Origin: Chloroflexota bacterium
GTDB taxonomy: Bacteria > Chloroflexota > Limnocylindria > Limnocylindrales > CSP1-4
Direction of reading: 5' to 3'
DNA: 28,055 bases
NCBI GenBank assembly: GCA_017882025.1
Contig: JADGQG010000003.1
Location: forward strand, 1-28,055
Part shown: positions 1-8,082 of the stretch, in pieces
How the letters are laid out: each line of letters opens with the position of its first letter
Position numbering within the stretch: position 1 is the stretch's first letter
The notes under the pieces: generated by a model
What the model was told of the DNA's origin: nothing
The model's input: the letters and a program-made list of their open reading frames with translations, nothing else
The model's database searches: none
Made by a program: the position numbers and the translations under genes

Positions 1-246
1 CTCCTTCGCCGTCCGCAGGAAGAGCTCGGCAAGCGCGGGATGAAAATCCTCCCGTACCACGAGATTGGCCGCCGATGCGAGCAGGACGGTGCCCACCGAG
101 ACGACGCCGACGAGAAGCGCGACCACGGCGAGCGCCACGCCCCACCGGAGGAGGCCCGCAGGGCGCGCAGGACGAGCGACGACGTTCGACGAGCCCCCCT
201 GGTACGGCGTCCCGGGATCGACGGGGACGGGTGTGAACTCGGCCAT
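1..246 (-). CDS. N-terminal part of a membrane-anchored protein of unknown function (runs off the window)
   Basis: The 82 visible residues start MAEFTPVPVDPGTPYQG. They continue with a short Arg-containing stretch and then one strongly hydrophobic segment at about residues 35-60 (Ala/Val/Leu/Gly rich), a likely transmembrane anchor or uncleaved signal anchor. After it the chain becomes mixed and more polar (NLVVREDFHPALAELF), so most of the protein is probably outside the membrane, after an N-terminal cytoplasmic tail of about 35 residues. The ATG start is supported by a strong purine-rich Shine-Dalgarno (GGGAGG, about 6 bases before the ATG). It begins 18 bases after the ffh stop, so it may be read from the same transcript. 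In Bacillus rpsP follows ffh; this protein is clearly not S16. I do not recognise the family from the visible part. Confidence 0.7.
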   Translation of the reverse strand, partial: MAEFTPVPVDPGTPYQGGSSNVVARPARPAGLLRWGVALAVVALLVGVVSVGTVLLASAANLVVREDFHPALAELFLRTAKE

Positions 247-264
247 TGCGTTCCTCCCTCGGCC

Positions 265-1584
265 TCAGCGGCCGAAGAGCCCGGGGAGCCGGCGGCCCCC
301 GCGGAGCTGCTTCATGAGCTTCTGCATCTCGGCGAACTGCTTGACGAGTCGGTTGACCTCGACGATCGACGTGCCCGAGCCGCTGGCGATTCGGCGCCGC
401 CGGCTCCCGTTGAGGATCGCCGGGTCACGCCGCTCACCCGGGGTCATCGAGCGAATGATCGCCTCGGTTCGTCCGAGGTCGCCGCGGTCGACCGAATCCT
501 GCGCCTGGCGCGCCATCCCGCCGAGGCCCGGGATCATCTCCATGACCTGTCCAAGCGGCCCCATCTTCTTGACCTGCTGGAGCTGGTCGAGCATATCCTC
601 CAGGCTGAAGCTTCCTGACTGGATCTTCGCGGCAGCCTTCTCGGCCTGCGTTGCATCGAACGCGCCCTGTGCCCGCTCGATGAGGGTCAGCACGTCGCCC
701 ATCCCGAGGATCCGGCCCGCCAGGCGGTCTGGGTGGAACGGCTCCAGCGCGTCGGTCTTCTCGCCCGTGCCGAGGAACTTGACCGGCAGCCCGGTAACCG
801 CACTGATTGAAAGGGCCGCGCCGCCCCGCGCATCCCCGTCGATCTTCGTGAGGACCAGGCCTGTCAGCGGGACCGCCGCGGCAAACGCCTGCGCCACGCT
901 CACCGCTTCCTGGCCGACCATCGCGTCGACGACGAGGAGCGTCTCCACGGGCTGGACCGCGCGCATGAGCTCGGTCACCTCGGCCATCAGGACCTCGTCG
1001 ACCGTCAGCCGGCCGGCCGTGTCGAGGATCACGGTGTCGCGGACCTCGTGGCGCGCGTATGCGATCCCAAGCCGCCCGATCTCCGGCACGGGCGTCCCGG
1101 CCGGCGCGGAGAAGACCGGCAGGTCGAGGCTTGCCCCGAGCGTCATGAGCTGTTCGATCGCGGCAGGCCGGTACGGGTCCGCGGCCACGAGCAGCGGCCG
1201 GCGGCCGATCTTGACGATGTGGCGGGCGAGCTTCGCGGCCGTCGTCGTCTTGCCAGAGCCCTGCAGCCCGACAAGCGCGATGACTGCAGGGTTCCCGGCC
1301 AGGTGAAGCGTCCGGTCGCCGCCGGAGAGGAGCGCGGTCAGCTCCTCGTTGACGATCTTGACGACCTGCTGGCCGGCGTTGAGGGACGCCAGGACGTCGG
1401 CGCCGATTGCGCGCTCGCGGACCCGCGCTGTGAAATCCTTGACGACCTTGAAGTTGACGTCCGCCTCGAGGAGCGCGAGCCGCACCTCGCGCATCGCCGT
1501 CTCGACGTCGGCCTCGCTGATCCGGCCGCGACCGGTGAGCGAGCCGAGCGTCCTGCGGAGGCGCTCGGAGAGGGCGTCGAACAC
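265..1584 (-). CDS. ffh: Signal recognition particle protein Ffh (SRP54 GTPase)
   Basis: Ffh binds signal sequences on nascent chains and the 4.5S SRP RNA, and docks with FtsY through its GTPase domain to deliver ribosomes to the membrane. The 439 residues match the usual length. An N domain (about 1-90) starts MFDALSERLRRTLGSL. The G domain carries the P-loop GLQGSGKTTTAAKLA (near residue 110), DPYRPAAIEQL, DTAGRL and TKIDGDARGG. The C-terminal M domain (about 300-439) is Met-rich (LEDMLDQLQQVKKMGPLGQVMEMIPG) and ends in the helical SGTSIVEVNRLVKQF segment that contacts SRP RNA. The start is GTG, with AGGAG 13 bases upstream, a rather long spacing. ftsY lies 141 bases upstream, so both halves of the targeting pathway are adjacent. 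No YlxM-like gene sits between them and no SRP RNA gene is visible nearby. Confidence 0.97.
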   Translation of the reverse strand: MFDALSERLRRTLGSLTGRGRISEADVETAMREVRLALLEADVNFKVVKDFTARVRERAIGADVLASLNAGQQVVKIVNEELTALLSGGDRTLHLAGNPAVIALVGLQGSGKTTTAAKLARHIVKIGRRPLLVAADPYRPAAIEQLMTLGASLDLPVFSAPAGTPVPEIGRLGIAYARHEVRDTVILDTAGRLTVDEVLMAEVTELMRAVQPVETLLVVDAMVGQEAVSVAQAFAAAVPLTGLVLTKIDGDARGGAALSISAVTGLPVKFLGTGEKTDALEPFHPDRLAGRILGMGDVLTLIERAQGAFDATQAEKAAAKIQSGSFSLEDMLDQLQQVKKMGPLGQVMEMIPGLGGMARQAQDSVDRGDLGRTEAIIRSMTPGERRDPAILNGSRRRRIASGSGTSIVEVNRLVKQFAEMQKLMKQLRGGRRLPGLFGR

Positions 1585-1725
1585 GGCGGGATGCAGGCTC
1601 CTGTGGACCGAGGCTGTGGCGACGCGGCATGCGCCGTCGCGTGGTGCGCGGGTTCTGGCGACACCGAGGCAGCCGGAGTGTACTCCACCGATCCCGGGGC
1701 GTGTCCCGTCGACCGGCCGTGCCCG
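1585..1725 (-). promoter_or_regulatory. ftsY-ffh intergenic region with candidate internal promoter and short palindrome
   Basis: This 141-base gap holds an interrupted palindrome GGAGT-GT-ACTCC at 1675-1686. Read leftward it contains TACACT (1682 to 1677), a 4-of-6 match to a sigma-70 type -10 box, which would start a transcript about 86 bases before ffh. No good -35 is present; GGGACA lies 19 bases upstream (4 of 6). A second imperfect inverted repeat, GCGACG...CGTCGC, spans 1619-1640 with internal mismatches and no T-run, so it is not a clear terminator. The palindrome over a -10-like box could be an operator, but this rests on pattern only. Confidence 0.3.
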
Positions 1726-2787
1726 TCAGCCGAAGAGCGCCCCCACGAAGGCGGTCGCATCGAACGGGAGCAGGTCGCCGACCTTCTCCCCCACCCCCAC
1801 GAAGCAGACCGGGACGCCGAGCGCCCGCTCGATCGCGAAGACGATCCCGCCCTTCGCCGTCGAGTCGAGCTTCGTGAGGATGATCCCCGTCAGACCGGTC
1901 GATTCGTGGAACGCCTTCGCCTGGGCCAGGCCGTTCTGTCCGGTGGTCGCGTCCAGGACGAAGAGAACCTCTGGCGCCGCCCCGGGAAGCCGGCGATCGA
2001 TCACGCGGCGCATCTTCGCCAGCTCGTCCATGAGGTTCGACTTCGTGTGGAGCCGGCCGGCGGTATCGACGATCAGCACGTCCACGCGGCGGGCGACGGC
2101 CGCGTCGACGGCGTCGTAGACGACCGCGGCCGGGTCGGCGCCCGGCCCGTGCGCCACGATCGGCGCGCCCGCTCGCTCGCCCCAGGCCCGCAGCTGTTCG
2201 ATTGCGGCCGCCCGGAACGTATCCCCGGCGGCGAGCAGCACGGTCTGCCCCTCGGCGCGATAGCGGAAGGCGAGCTTGCCGATCGTGGTGGTCTTGCCGG
2301 TCCCGTTGACCCCGACGACGAGGATGATCGCCGGCGCATCCGGGCCGGCCCGGTGCGGCGCCCAGCCGGGCTCGCGGTCGACGAGCAGCGCCGTAAGCTC
2401 CTCTCTGACTGCCGCCGTCGGGCCGGCCCCATCACGTCGGCGCCGGGCCCGCTCCACGACCTCGAGCGCGAGCGCTGCGCCGACGTCGCCCGCGATCAGC
2501 GTCTCCTCGACCTCCTCCCACGTCGCGGCGGTGGGGTCGCCCCGGCCGAGAAGTCCCTGGAGACGGGCCATGAAGCCACCGCGGCTCCGCGCGACGCCCG
2601 CGACGAGGTCGCCGTCCGCGGGCTCCCCGTCGGTTGGCCGGGGCGTCTCGCCGCCTGCCTGCGCCGTCGTCCGCGCCTCCTCTGCCTCCGCGAACTCTGC
2701 CTCGAGCTGCGCTTCGATCGCGGCGTCAGAGACCCCGCCCTCCTCCGCCGGCTGATCCGGTTCCGTGGGCCGCCGCCGCCAGAACAT
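1726..2787 (-). CDS. ftsY: SRP receptor GTPase FtsY
   Basis: FtsY is the membrane-associated receptor that pairs with Ffh, and GTP hydrolysis by both releases the cargo to the translocon. The 353-residue chain opens with an FWRRRP basic tip and a short acidic Ala/Glu-rich A region (about residues 8-60). The NG domain follows, with P-loop GVNGTGKTTTIGKLA (near residue 162), GDTFRAAAIEQL, DTAGRL, TKLDSTAKGG and GVGEKVGDLLPFD, the last typical of FtsY rather than Ffh. The A region is far shorter than in E. coli, as is common outside Proteobacteria. The ATG has AAGGAG about 11 bases upstream. It follows smc by 16 bases, as in Bacillus smc-ftsY, so it is almost certainly co-transcribed. Confidence 0.97.
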   Translation of the reverse strand: MFWRRRPTEPDQPAEEGGVSDAAIEAQLEAEFAEAEEARTTAQAGGETPRPTDGEPADGDLVAGVARSRGGFMARLQGLLGRGDPTAATWEEVEETLIAGDVGAALALEVVERARRRRDGAGPTAAVREELTALLVDREPGWAPHRAGPDAPAIILVVGVNGTGKTTTIGKLAFRYRAEGQTVLLAAGDTFRAAAIEQLRAWGERAGAPIVAHGPGADPAAVVYDAVDAAVARRVDVLIVDTAGRLHTKSNLMDELAKMRRVIDRRLPGAAPEVLFVLDATTGQNGLAQAKAFHESTGLTGIILTKLDSTAKGGIVFAIERALGVPVCFVGVGEKVGDLLPFDATAFVGALFG

Positions 2788-2803
2788 CGCTCGTCGCGCT
2801 CCT

Positions 2804-5800
2804 TCAGCCGGCCGGCGCCGGATCGGGGATCGTGCGCTCGCGCCGTCCTCCGCCGCCCGCGACGCGGTCGGCGATCGCCGTCGCCTCGTCGAGGCGGAGG
2901 CTGATCACTCGGCTGACCGCGTCATCGTCGACCGTGACCCCGAAGAGGGCGTCGGCCGCCTCGATCGTCCCGCGATTGTGCGTGATCACGACAAACTGGG
3001 TCGAGGCGGCGAGGCCTCGGAGCGCCTCGACGAACCGACCCACGTTCGCCTCGTCGAGCGCCGCGTCGACCTCGTCGAGAACGCAGAACGGGACCGGCCG
3101 GACTTCGAGCATCGCGAAGAGGAGCGCCACGGCGGTCAAGGCGCGCTCGCCACCAGACAGCATGGAGAGCGCCTGGGCCTTCTTGCCGGGCGGGCGGGCC
3201 ACGATCTCCACGCCCGTCGCCGCCAGGTCCGATGGTTCGGTGAGGCTGAGCCGGGCGAAACCCCCGCCGAAGAGCTGCTGGAAGCGGCGGTCGAAAGCCG
3301 CCTCGAGCGCGACGAACGTGGCCCGGAACTGGGTCGTGATCAGCGTGTCGAGCTCCGCGATGAGCCCACGAGTCCTGTCGATCGCGCGGTCCAGGTCCCG
3401 GCGCTGCGCCTCCAGCTCTTCGAGGCGCGCCCGGACCGCCGCGTATTCCTCGGTCGCGAAGGGGTTTGCCGCGCCAAGCTCGTGGAACCGGCGGCGAAGC
3501 CCGGCCAGGCGGCCCGCCGGCGGCCCTTCCCCGGCCGGGCCGCTGACCGCCCAACGCTCGCCTGCCCGCGCGAGAGCGGCGGCGAGTCGAGCGCCGTCGT
3601 CGTCGGTCGGCTGCCCATCCGGTGGCAGGCGTGGCGCCGCGCCGAGCGCCTCGCCGACGTCGCCGTCGCCGGCCGCTGCGAGCGCGCGGATGCCGAGCTC
3701 GCCGAGCCCGGCGAGCTCCACGAGCGCCTGCTCGCGGACGGCGTCGATACCCAAGCGGGCTTCGAGCTCCTGCACCGCCACGACGCGCACCAGCTCGTCC
3801 GCGTGCCGCAGCGCGTTGCGCGACCCGATGACGGCGGTATCCGCGAGGCGCAGTCGCTCGCGATCCGCGGCGTCCGCGGCCAGGCCGAGGTCGAACGCGG
3901 TGCGGGCGGCCTCCTCCCGGGCGATCGCCGCCGCCAGGTCAACCTCGCGCGCCTGGCGGCGGGCCTCGAGCGCCTCCTCGCGGATTGCGAGCCCGGCCGC
4001 CTCCGTGTCCGCCCGGGAGAGGCGCTCCCCGGCGAGCGTGGCCGCCGCGTCCGCCCGGGCACGTCGATCCTCCGCGGCTCGGCGCTGGATCTCCCGCGCG
4101 GCTCGATCCGCGGCAAGAAGATCGCGCCGGCTGCGCAGGTCGGCCGCGCGGGCCTCCCAGACGGCCAGCGCGCCACCGACATCAGGCGGGGTTGCCCCGT
4201 CGTCCGTCGCCTGCAGGCCGTCGCCGCCGAGGGCAGATCCGGAACCCGAATCGCCGCCTGCAAGCGCTGCGAGTCGTTCCGCCAGCACGGTTCGCTCGGT
4301 GGCGATCGTCGCGGCTCGAGAGGCGTGCCAACCCGCCTCGCGGGTCGTCTGCTCCGCGTCGCGCGAGGCCCGTCGCTCCGCGTCCTCGGCGGATCGGCGT
4401 CGGGCGGCCGCGTCCACCTCTGCGCGTCGCCCGTCATCGTGGCTCGCCCGGGTCGCGGCAGCCGCCGCCTCGGCGATCGCCAGCCGTCGTGTGGCCGAGT
4501 CGCGATCCGCCTGGGCGGCGGCGAGGTCGCGCCCAATGGCCTCGGCTTCCGCGCGACGCTCGAGCGGCATGTCGGCGATCCCGAGACTGACCGTCCCGGC
4601 CGCGGTCACGACAGCGCCAGTCCGGGCCGCCACGCGCCAGCCCGAAGGCAGGGTCGCGGCGATCTCGATCGCGTCCGACAGCGTCGGCACCCACGCGCAA
4701 CGGGCGAGAATCCGCGAGGCGGTGCCCGCCACGTCGACCCGCACAGCATCGGCGAGCAGGCCTCCCCCGACCCGGGCGACGCCGGCCCGGACGCCCGCGA
4801 TCTCCGCGGCCACCGGCGCCGCCGCGCCCGGGCCTGCTGCGTCGTCAAGCACCAGGAGGCCCCGCTCTCCGGTCAGCGAGGCCAGCTGATCGCGCCGAAC
4901 GACGAACGACCGGGCCAGCTCGCCAAGCGCGGCCGAGACCGCGACGCGCATGGCCGGGTCCACGCCAAGGCCGGCCGCCAGGGCACGGCCGCCCACCCGC
5001 CGTGCGGCGCGACCGATGCCCCGCGTTTCGTCCTCCGCGAGCCGGGCCTGGAGCGCCTCCAGCCGGCCCCGCAGCGTGGCGGCTCGGGCACCTGCGGCGG
5101 CCGAGGCATCGGCCGCCGCGAGGCGCGCGGCCTCCGACGTTGCAGCTGCCGACCGCGCGGCGTCGCGCGCCGCGGCCGCGGTCGTCTCTGCCGCACGGGC
5201 GGCACCAGCCGACTCTCGGAGCGCCTCGAGCTCCGCCTCGAGCTCCGACGAGCGGGTCCCGGCGGCCTCGGCCGACGCGCGCTCGTCGGCCAGGCGTCGA
5301 TCTATGTCGGCCATGCGACGCCGGACCCCATCCAGCTCGGCGGCACGGGTGATGCTGGCACGTCGGAGGGCCGACTCGGCCTCAGAGCGTGCGGCCGTGG
5401 CGGCCCGCAGCGCCTGGGCCTCGCCGCGCGCCTCCGCGAGTGCGCGGTCCACATGGGCCAGCTCTTCGTCGAGCGCCGGCTCCGGCTCGGGCATCGGGAG
5501 CGAGAGCTCGCGACGGCGCGCGGCGAGCTCCGCTTCGGCCGCCGCGCGCTCCGCGGTCAGCCGCTCGCGCTCTCGGGCGATCCCCGCCGCCTCCGCCGAG
5601 GCGCGTGCCGCGTCGAGCTGGTGGACCGCGAGCGCTGCCCGGGTGACCTCGTGCGCGGCCCGCGCCGCCCGCTCCGCGTCCGCGCCCGCGGCGAGATCGC
5701 GCGTCGCGTCGGCTGCGCTGTTCTCGGCGATCTGCAAGGCGTCGAGCGCGACCGCGGCCGCCCGCCGCGCGCTCCCCAGCTCGCGGTCGGCGTGACGATG

Positions 5801-6529
5801 CGCCGCGGCAACCGCGTTCCAGCGCGTCCCCAGACGTGCGATAAGCGCAGCCGCCAGCTCCTCCCCGGCGCGTGCGCGCGTCGCCTGCTGCTCAGCCTGG
5901 GCGGCCAGGCGGCGCGCCTGCGGGCGCAGCTCGCCAAGAATGTCCTCCACCCGCGCGAGGTTCGCGGTCGCCTCCTCCAGTTGCTCCTCGGCCTTGCGAC
6001 GCCGCCGTTCGTGGCGCCGCACGCCGGCCACCTCCTCGAAGAGCGGCCGCCGCTCCTCGGGCCGCAGCGCCAGCGCCTGGTCGACCATGCCCTGGCCGAT
6101 GAACAGGAAGGCATTCTCGGCAAGGTGCGCCGCGTCGAGGAGGTCGACGAGGTCACGGAGGCGCACGCGCTGGCGATTCACGAGGTAGTCGTTCTCGCCC
6201 GAGCGATACAGGCGCCGTCCCAGCTCGAGCTCGGCGAAGTCCACCGGGACCAGCCCGTCCGCGTTGTCGAGCACGAGCGTGACGTCCGCCATCCCGAGCG
6301 CGGAGCGGCGCTCCGAACCTGCGAACACGACGTCCTCGGACCTGCGCGAGCGAATGGCGCGGCCCTGCTCGCCGAGCGTCCAGCGCAACGCGTCGGCGAG
6401 GTTGCTCTTGCCCGATCCATTGGGGCCGACGACCGCATTGATGCCCGGCGCGAACTCGATGACCGTTCGCTCGGCGAAAGACTTGAACCCCTGCAACCGG
6501 AGCGCGACGAGGCGTGCGCTTCGGCTCAT
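2804..6529 (-). CDS. smc: Chromosome segregation ATPase SMC
   Basis: SMC dimers, with ScpA and ScpB (not in this window), compact and individualise replicated origins. The 1241 residues show the full layout: N-terminal ATPase lobe with Walker A GPNGSGKSNLADALRW (near residue 35), a first Ala/Arg/Glu-rich coiled coil (about 160-490), a hinge (about 500-650, with clustered Gly such as RVGGRALAAGLGVDP and VARVGGGLLADAVRV), and a return coiled coil (about 655-1000). The C-terminal lobe has the signature LSGGERALTAVALLFAML (near 1123) and Walker B FCVLDEVDAALDEANV (near 1153). The coils are unusually Ala-rich, in line with the base composition. The ATG overlaps the rnc stop as ATGA, so translation is probably coupled. 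A very long antisense reading frame across this gene is a composition artefact. Confidence 0.97.
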   Translation of the reverse strand: MSRSARLVALRLQGFKSFAERTVIEFAPGINAVVGPNGSGKSNLADALRWTLGEQGRAIRSRRSEDVVFAGSERRSALGMADVTLVLDNADGLVPVDFAELELGRRLYRSGENDYLVNRQRVRLRDLVDLLDAAHLAENAFLFIGQGMVDQALALRPEERRPLFEEVAGVRRHERRRRKAEEQLEEATANLARVEDILGELRPQARRLAAQAEQQATRARAGEELAAALIARLGTRWNAVAAAHRHADRELGSARRAAAVALDALQIAENSAADATRDLAAGADAERAARAAHEVTRAALAVHQLDAARASAEAAGIARERERLTAERAAAEAELAARRRELSLPMPEPEPALDEELAHVDRALAEARGEAQALRAATAARSEAESALRRASITRAAELDGVRRRMADIDRRLADERASAEAAGTRSSELEAELEALRESAGAARAAETTAAAARDAARSAAATSEAARLAAADASAAAGARAATLRGRLEALQARLAEDETRGIGRAARRVGGRALAAGLGVDPAMRVAVSAALGELARSFVVRRDQLASLTGERGLLVLDDAAGPGAAAPVAAEIAGVRAGVARVGGGLLADAVRVDVAGTASRILARCAWVPTLSDAIEIAATLPSGWRVAARTGAVVTAAGTVSLGIADMPLERRAEAEAIGRDLAAAQADRDSATRRLAIAEAAAAATRASHDDGRRAEVDAAARRRSAEDAERRASRDAEQTTREAGWHASRAATIATERTVLAERLAALAGGDSGSGSALGGDGLQATDDGATPPDVGGALAVWEARAADLRSRRDLLAADRAAREIQRRAAEDRRARADAAATLAGERLSRADTEAAGLAIREEALEARRQAREVDLAAAIAREEAARTAFDLGLAADAADRERLRLADTAVIGSRNALRHADELVRVVAVQELEARLGIDAVREQALVELAGLGELGIRALAAAGDGDVGEALGAAPRLPPDGQPTDDDGARLAAALARAGERWAVSGPAGEGPPAGRLAGLRRRFHELGAANPFATEEYAAVRARLEELEAQRRDLDRAIDRTRGLIAELDTLITTQFRATFVALEAAFDRRFQQLFGGGFARLSLTEPSDLAATGVEIVARPPGKKAQALSMLSGGERALTAVALLFAMLEVRPVPFCVLDEVDAALDEANVGRFVEALRGLAASTQFVVITHNRGTIEAADALFGVTVDDDAVSRVISLRLDEATAIADRVAGGGGRRERTIPDPAPAG

Positions 6530-7290
6530 GAGGCGTCGGGCCCCGGCCCGCTTCCCCGACCCGCCGGGGGGCGAGCGGCTCGGCGTCCGAGCTCATCGAG
6601 GCCCGCCTCGGCAGCGACGGTCTCCGCGGTCCGGAGCGAGCTCCCGGTCCCCGTCCCGACCACCTCCCCGGCCACCGAGACCTCCACCACGAATTCCCTC
6701 GCGTGGTCCGGGCCCGACGACTGCACGACGCGGTAATCCGGACGTTCGCCCGACCGCTGGGTCAGCTCCTGGAGCCGACTCTTCGGGCTCTTGAGGGTTC
6801 CTGCGGGCGCATCAGCTTCCAGCTCCGGCGCCGCAAGGACAAGGAGCCAGTCGCGAACCTGGTTCCACCCGAGATCCAGGAAGACGGCGCCCGCCAAGGC
6901 CTCGAACGCGGATGCCAGCAATGCACCGCGCGCTCGCCCTCCTCGCTGGGCCTCGCCCTCGCCGAGCAGGATCGCGTCGCCGAGGTCGATGCGGCGGGCC
7001 AGCCGGGCGAGCCCCGTCGCGCTCACGATCTCAGCGCGACGCGCCGAGAGGACGCCCTCGTCGTCCGCGGGATGGCGCGCGTGGAGAGCCTCGGAGACGA
7101 CGAGGCTGATCACCGAATCGCCGAGGAACTCCAGGCGCTCGTTGTGGCCCGGCGCGTCATCAGGGTGCTCGTGGAGCCAGCTTCCGTGGACCAGAGCGCG
7201 CTCGAGCAGACTGGGGTCACCGAATGCAATCCCAAGGCGCGCGGCCAACGCCGCGGCCGATCGCGACGCTGGCGGATCGTCCCCCGGCAA
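6526..7290 (-). CDS. rnc: Ribonuclease III
   Basis: RNase III cleaves double-stranded RNA, including pre-rRNA stems. The 254 residues hold an RNase III domain with the signature NERLEFLGDSVISLVV (residues 50-65) and a C-terminal double-stranded RNA-binding domain (about 160-235, KSRLQELTQRSG...YRVV...HAREFVVEV) plus a short Pro/Gly/Arg-rich tail. Three of the four metal-binding acidic residues of the family are visible (E54, D58, E130). The expected Asp three residues before E130 is Ser127 (ASAFEALAG), see findings. The start is a TTG 13 bases after the acpP stop; no in-frame ATG or GTG fits before the conserved N-terminal helix, and the Shine-Dalgarno is poor, suggesting coupling to acpP. 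acpP-rnc-smc is the same order as in Bacillus. Confidence 0.94.
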   Translation of the reverse strand: MPGDDPPASRSAAALAARLGIAFGDPSLLERALVHGSWLHEHPDDAPGHNERLEFLGDSVISLVVSEALHARHPADDEGVLSARRAEIVSATGLARLARRIDLGDAILLGEGEAQRGGRARGALLASAFEALAGAVFLDLGWNQVRDWLLVLAAPELEADAPAGTLKSPKSRLQELTQRSGERPDYRVVQSSGPDHAREFVVEVSVAGEVVGTGTGSSLRTAETVAAEAGLDELGRRAARPPAGRGSGPGPDAS

Positions 7291-7303
7291 GGGCCGGGCG
7301 CGA

Positions 7304-7540
7304 TCAGCTGGCGTGCTCGTCGATGTAGTCGGAGGCGTCCTGCACGGTCCGGATCTTCTCGGCTTCCTCGTCCGAGATCTCGATCCCGAACTCCTCCTCG
7401 AGGCTCATGATGAGCTCGACGAGGTCGAGCGAGTCCGCGTTCAGATCGTCGACGAACGAGGCCTCGGGCAGGACCTCCGCCTCGTCGACGCCGAGCTGCT
7501 CGACAACGATCTTCTTCAGGCGCTCGTACGTGGTCGCCAC
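7304..7540 (-). CDS. acpP: Acyl carrier protein
   Basis: ACP carries growing acyl chains on a phosphopantetheine arm for fatty acid and phospholipid synthesis. The 78-residue acidic four-helix protein has the attachment motif DDLNADSLDLVELI, with the modified Ser at residue 37, and the typical end FGIEISDEEAEKIRTVQDA. The frame is open far upstream, but I place the start at GTG 7540 because a near-perfect AGGAGG (7551-7556) lies 10 bases before it and the upstream residues are Arg/Pro-rich and unlike ACP. This start lies inside the nusB 3' end (25-base overlap). plsX, which uses acyl-ACP, is three genes upstream. fabD, fabG and fabH, often found here in Bacillus, are absent. Confidence 0.95.
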   Translation of the reverse strand: MATTYERLKKIVVEQLGVDEAEVLPEASFVDDLNADSLDLVELIMSLEEEFGIEISDEEAEKIRTVQDASDYIDEHAS

Positions 7541-8082
7541 TTGCCTGCTCCCTCCTGGAGTCCTGCGGGTTCGTCGGGGTCTGGGTTCCGGACGGGCCCG
7601 TCGGAGCCACCGGCCGCGGCCTCCCTGGAAATGCGTCCGAGGACACCATTCACCAGGCGTCGGGCCGGGTCCCCTCCATAGACCCTTGCCAGCTCGACCC
7701 ATTCGGCGATCGCCACGCGGGCCGGCGTTGCGGGCGAGTGTAGCACCTCGCCAATGCCCACACGGAGCAGGACGCGATCCATCCGCGCCAGCGTCACGAC
7801 CGGGTACTGGGGCGCCGCGGCCTCGATTCGCGCGTCGATCTGGTCGCAGTTCGCGGCGACGGCGCCAACCAGGAGACGGGCATAGGCGACCGTCTCTGGG
7901 TCGCCCTCGGTCTCGGCGAGGTGACGCTCAAGCACGGCGGTCGCGGTCCGCTGGCCGAACTCGGCCTCGAACAGCGACGCGAGCGCCAGGCGGCGGGCCG
8001 CACGCCGGGCGCGGGGAAGGTCGCCCCGGCCTCCAGTTCGCGGCGCCCGGCCGGCTGCGCGATCGGCGCGTGGCTCAGGCAC
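7516..8082 (-). CDS. nusB: Transcription antitermination protein NusB
   Basis: NusB with NusE (S10) binds boxA RNA to promote antitermination and processing of rRNA transcripts. The all-helical domain is recognisable: RRLALASLFEAEFG, then LERHLAETEGDPETVAYARLLV, DARIEAAAPQYPVVTLARMDRVLLRVGIGEVLH, and the diagnostic end PARVAIAEWVELARVYGGDPARRLVNGVLGRI. The frame extends further upstream to a TTG at 8121, but I prefer the GTG at 8082, which overlaps the end of the preceding Asp23 gene by 8 bases (188 residues). About 25 basic N-terminal residues and a ~30-residue C-terminal tail lie outside the core. The tail-coding DNA contains the acpP ribosome-binding site, so the tail may exist partly for that reason. 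Start choice is moderately sure, identity strong. Confidence 0.92.
   Translation of the reverse strand: MPEPRADRAAGRAPRTGGRGDLPRARRAARRLALASLFEAEFGQRTATAVLERHLAETEGDPETVAYARLLVGAVAANCDQIDARIEAAAPQYPVVTLARMDRVLLRVGIGEVLHSPATPARVAIAEWVELARVYGGDPARRLVNGVLGRISREAAAGGSDGPVRNPDPDEPAGLQEGAGKWRPRTSA

Noticed and set aside
1619..1640. Imperfect inverted repeat in the ftsY-ffh gap as a terminator
   Set aside because: Two mismatches in the stem and no T-run; it is weaker than the hairpins listed and could be chance in this composition.
1585..1725. Possible SRP RNA (ffs) gene between ftsY and ffh
   Set aside because: The conserved tetraloop and asymmetric-loop sequence of 4.5S RNA is not present in this gap on either strand.
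2765..6736. A 1323-codon open frame on the plus strand opposite smc
   Set aside because: It mirrors the smc codon pattern, is Arg/Gly-rich with no domain, and has no Shine-Dalgarno or promoter. Long antisense frames are expected in GC-rich DNA.
7541..7702. Longer acyl carrier protein starting at 7702
   Set aside because: The extra residues are Arg/Pro/Gly-rich, unlike ACP, overlap nusB, and the strong AGGAGG points to GTG 7540.
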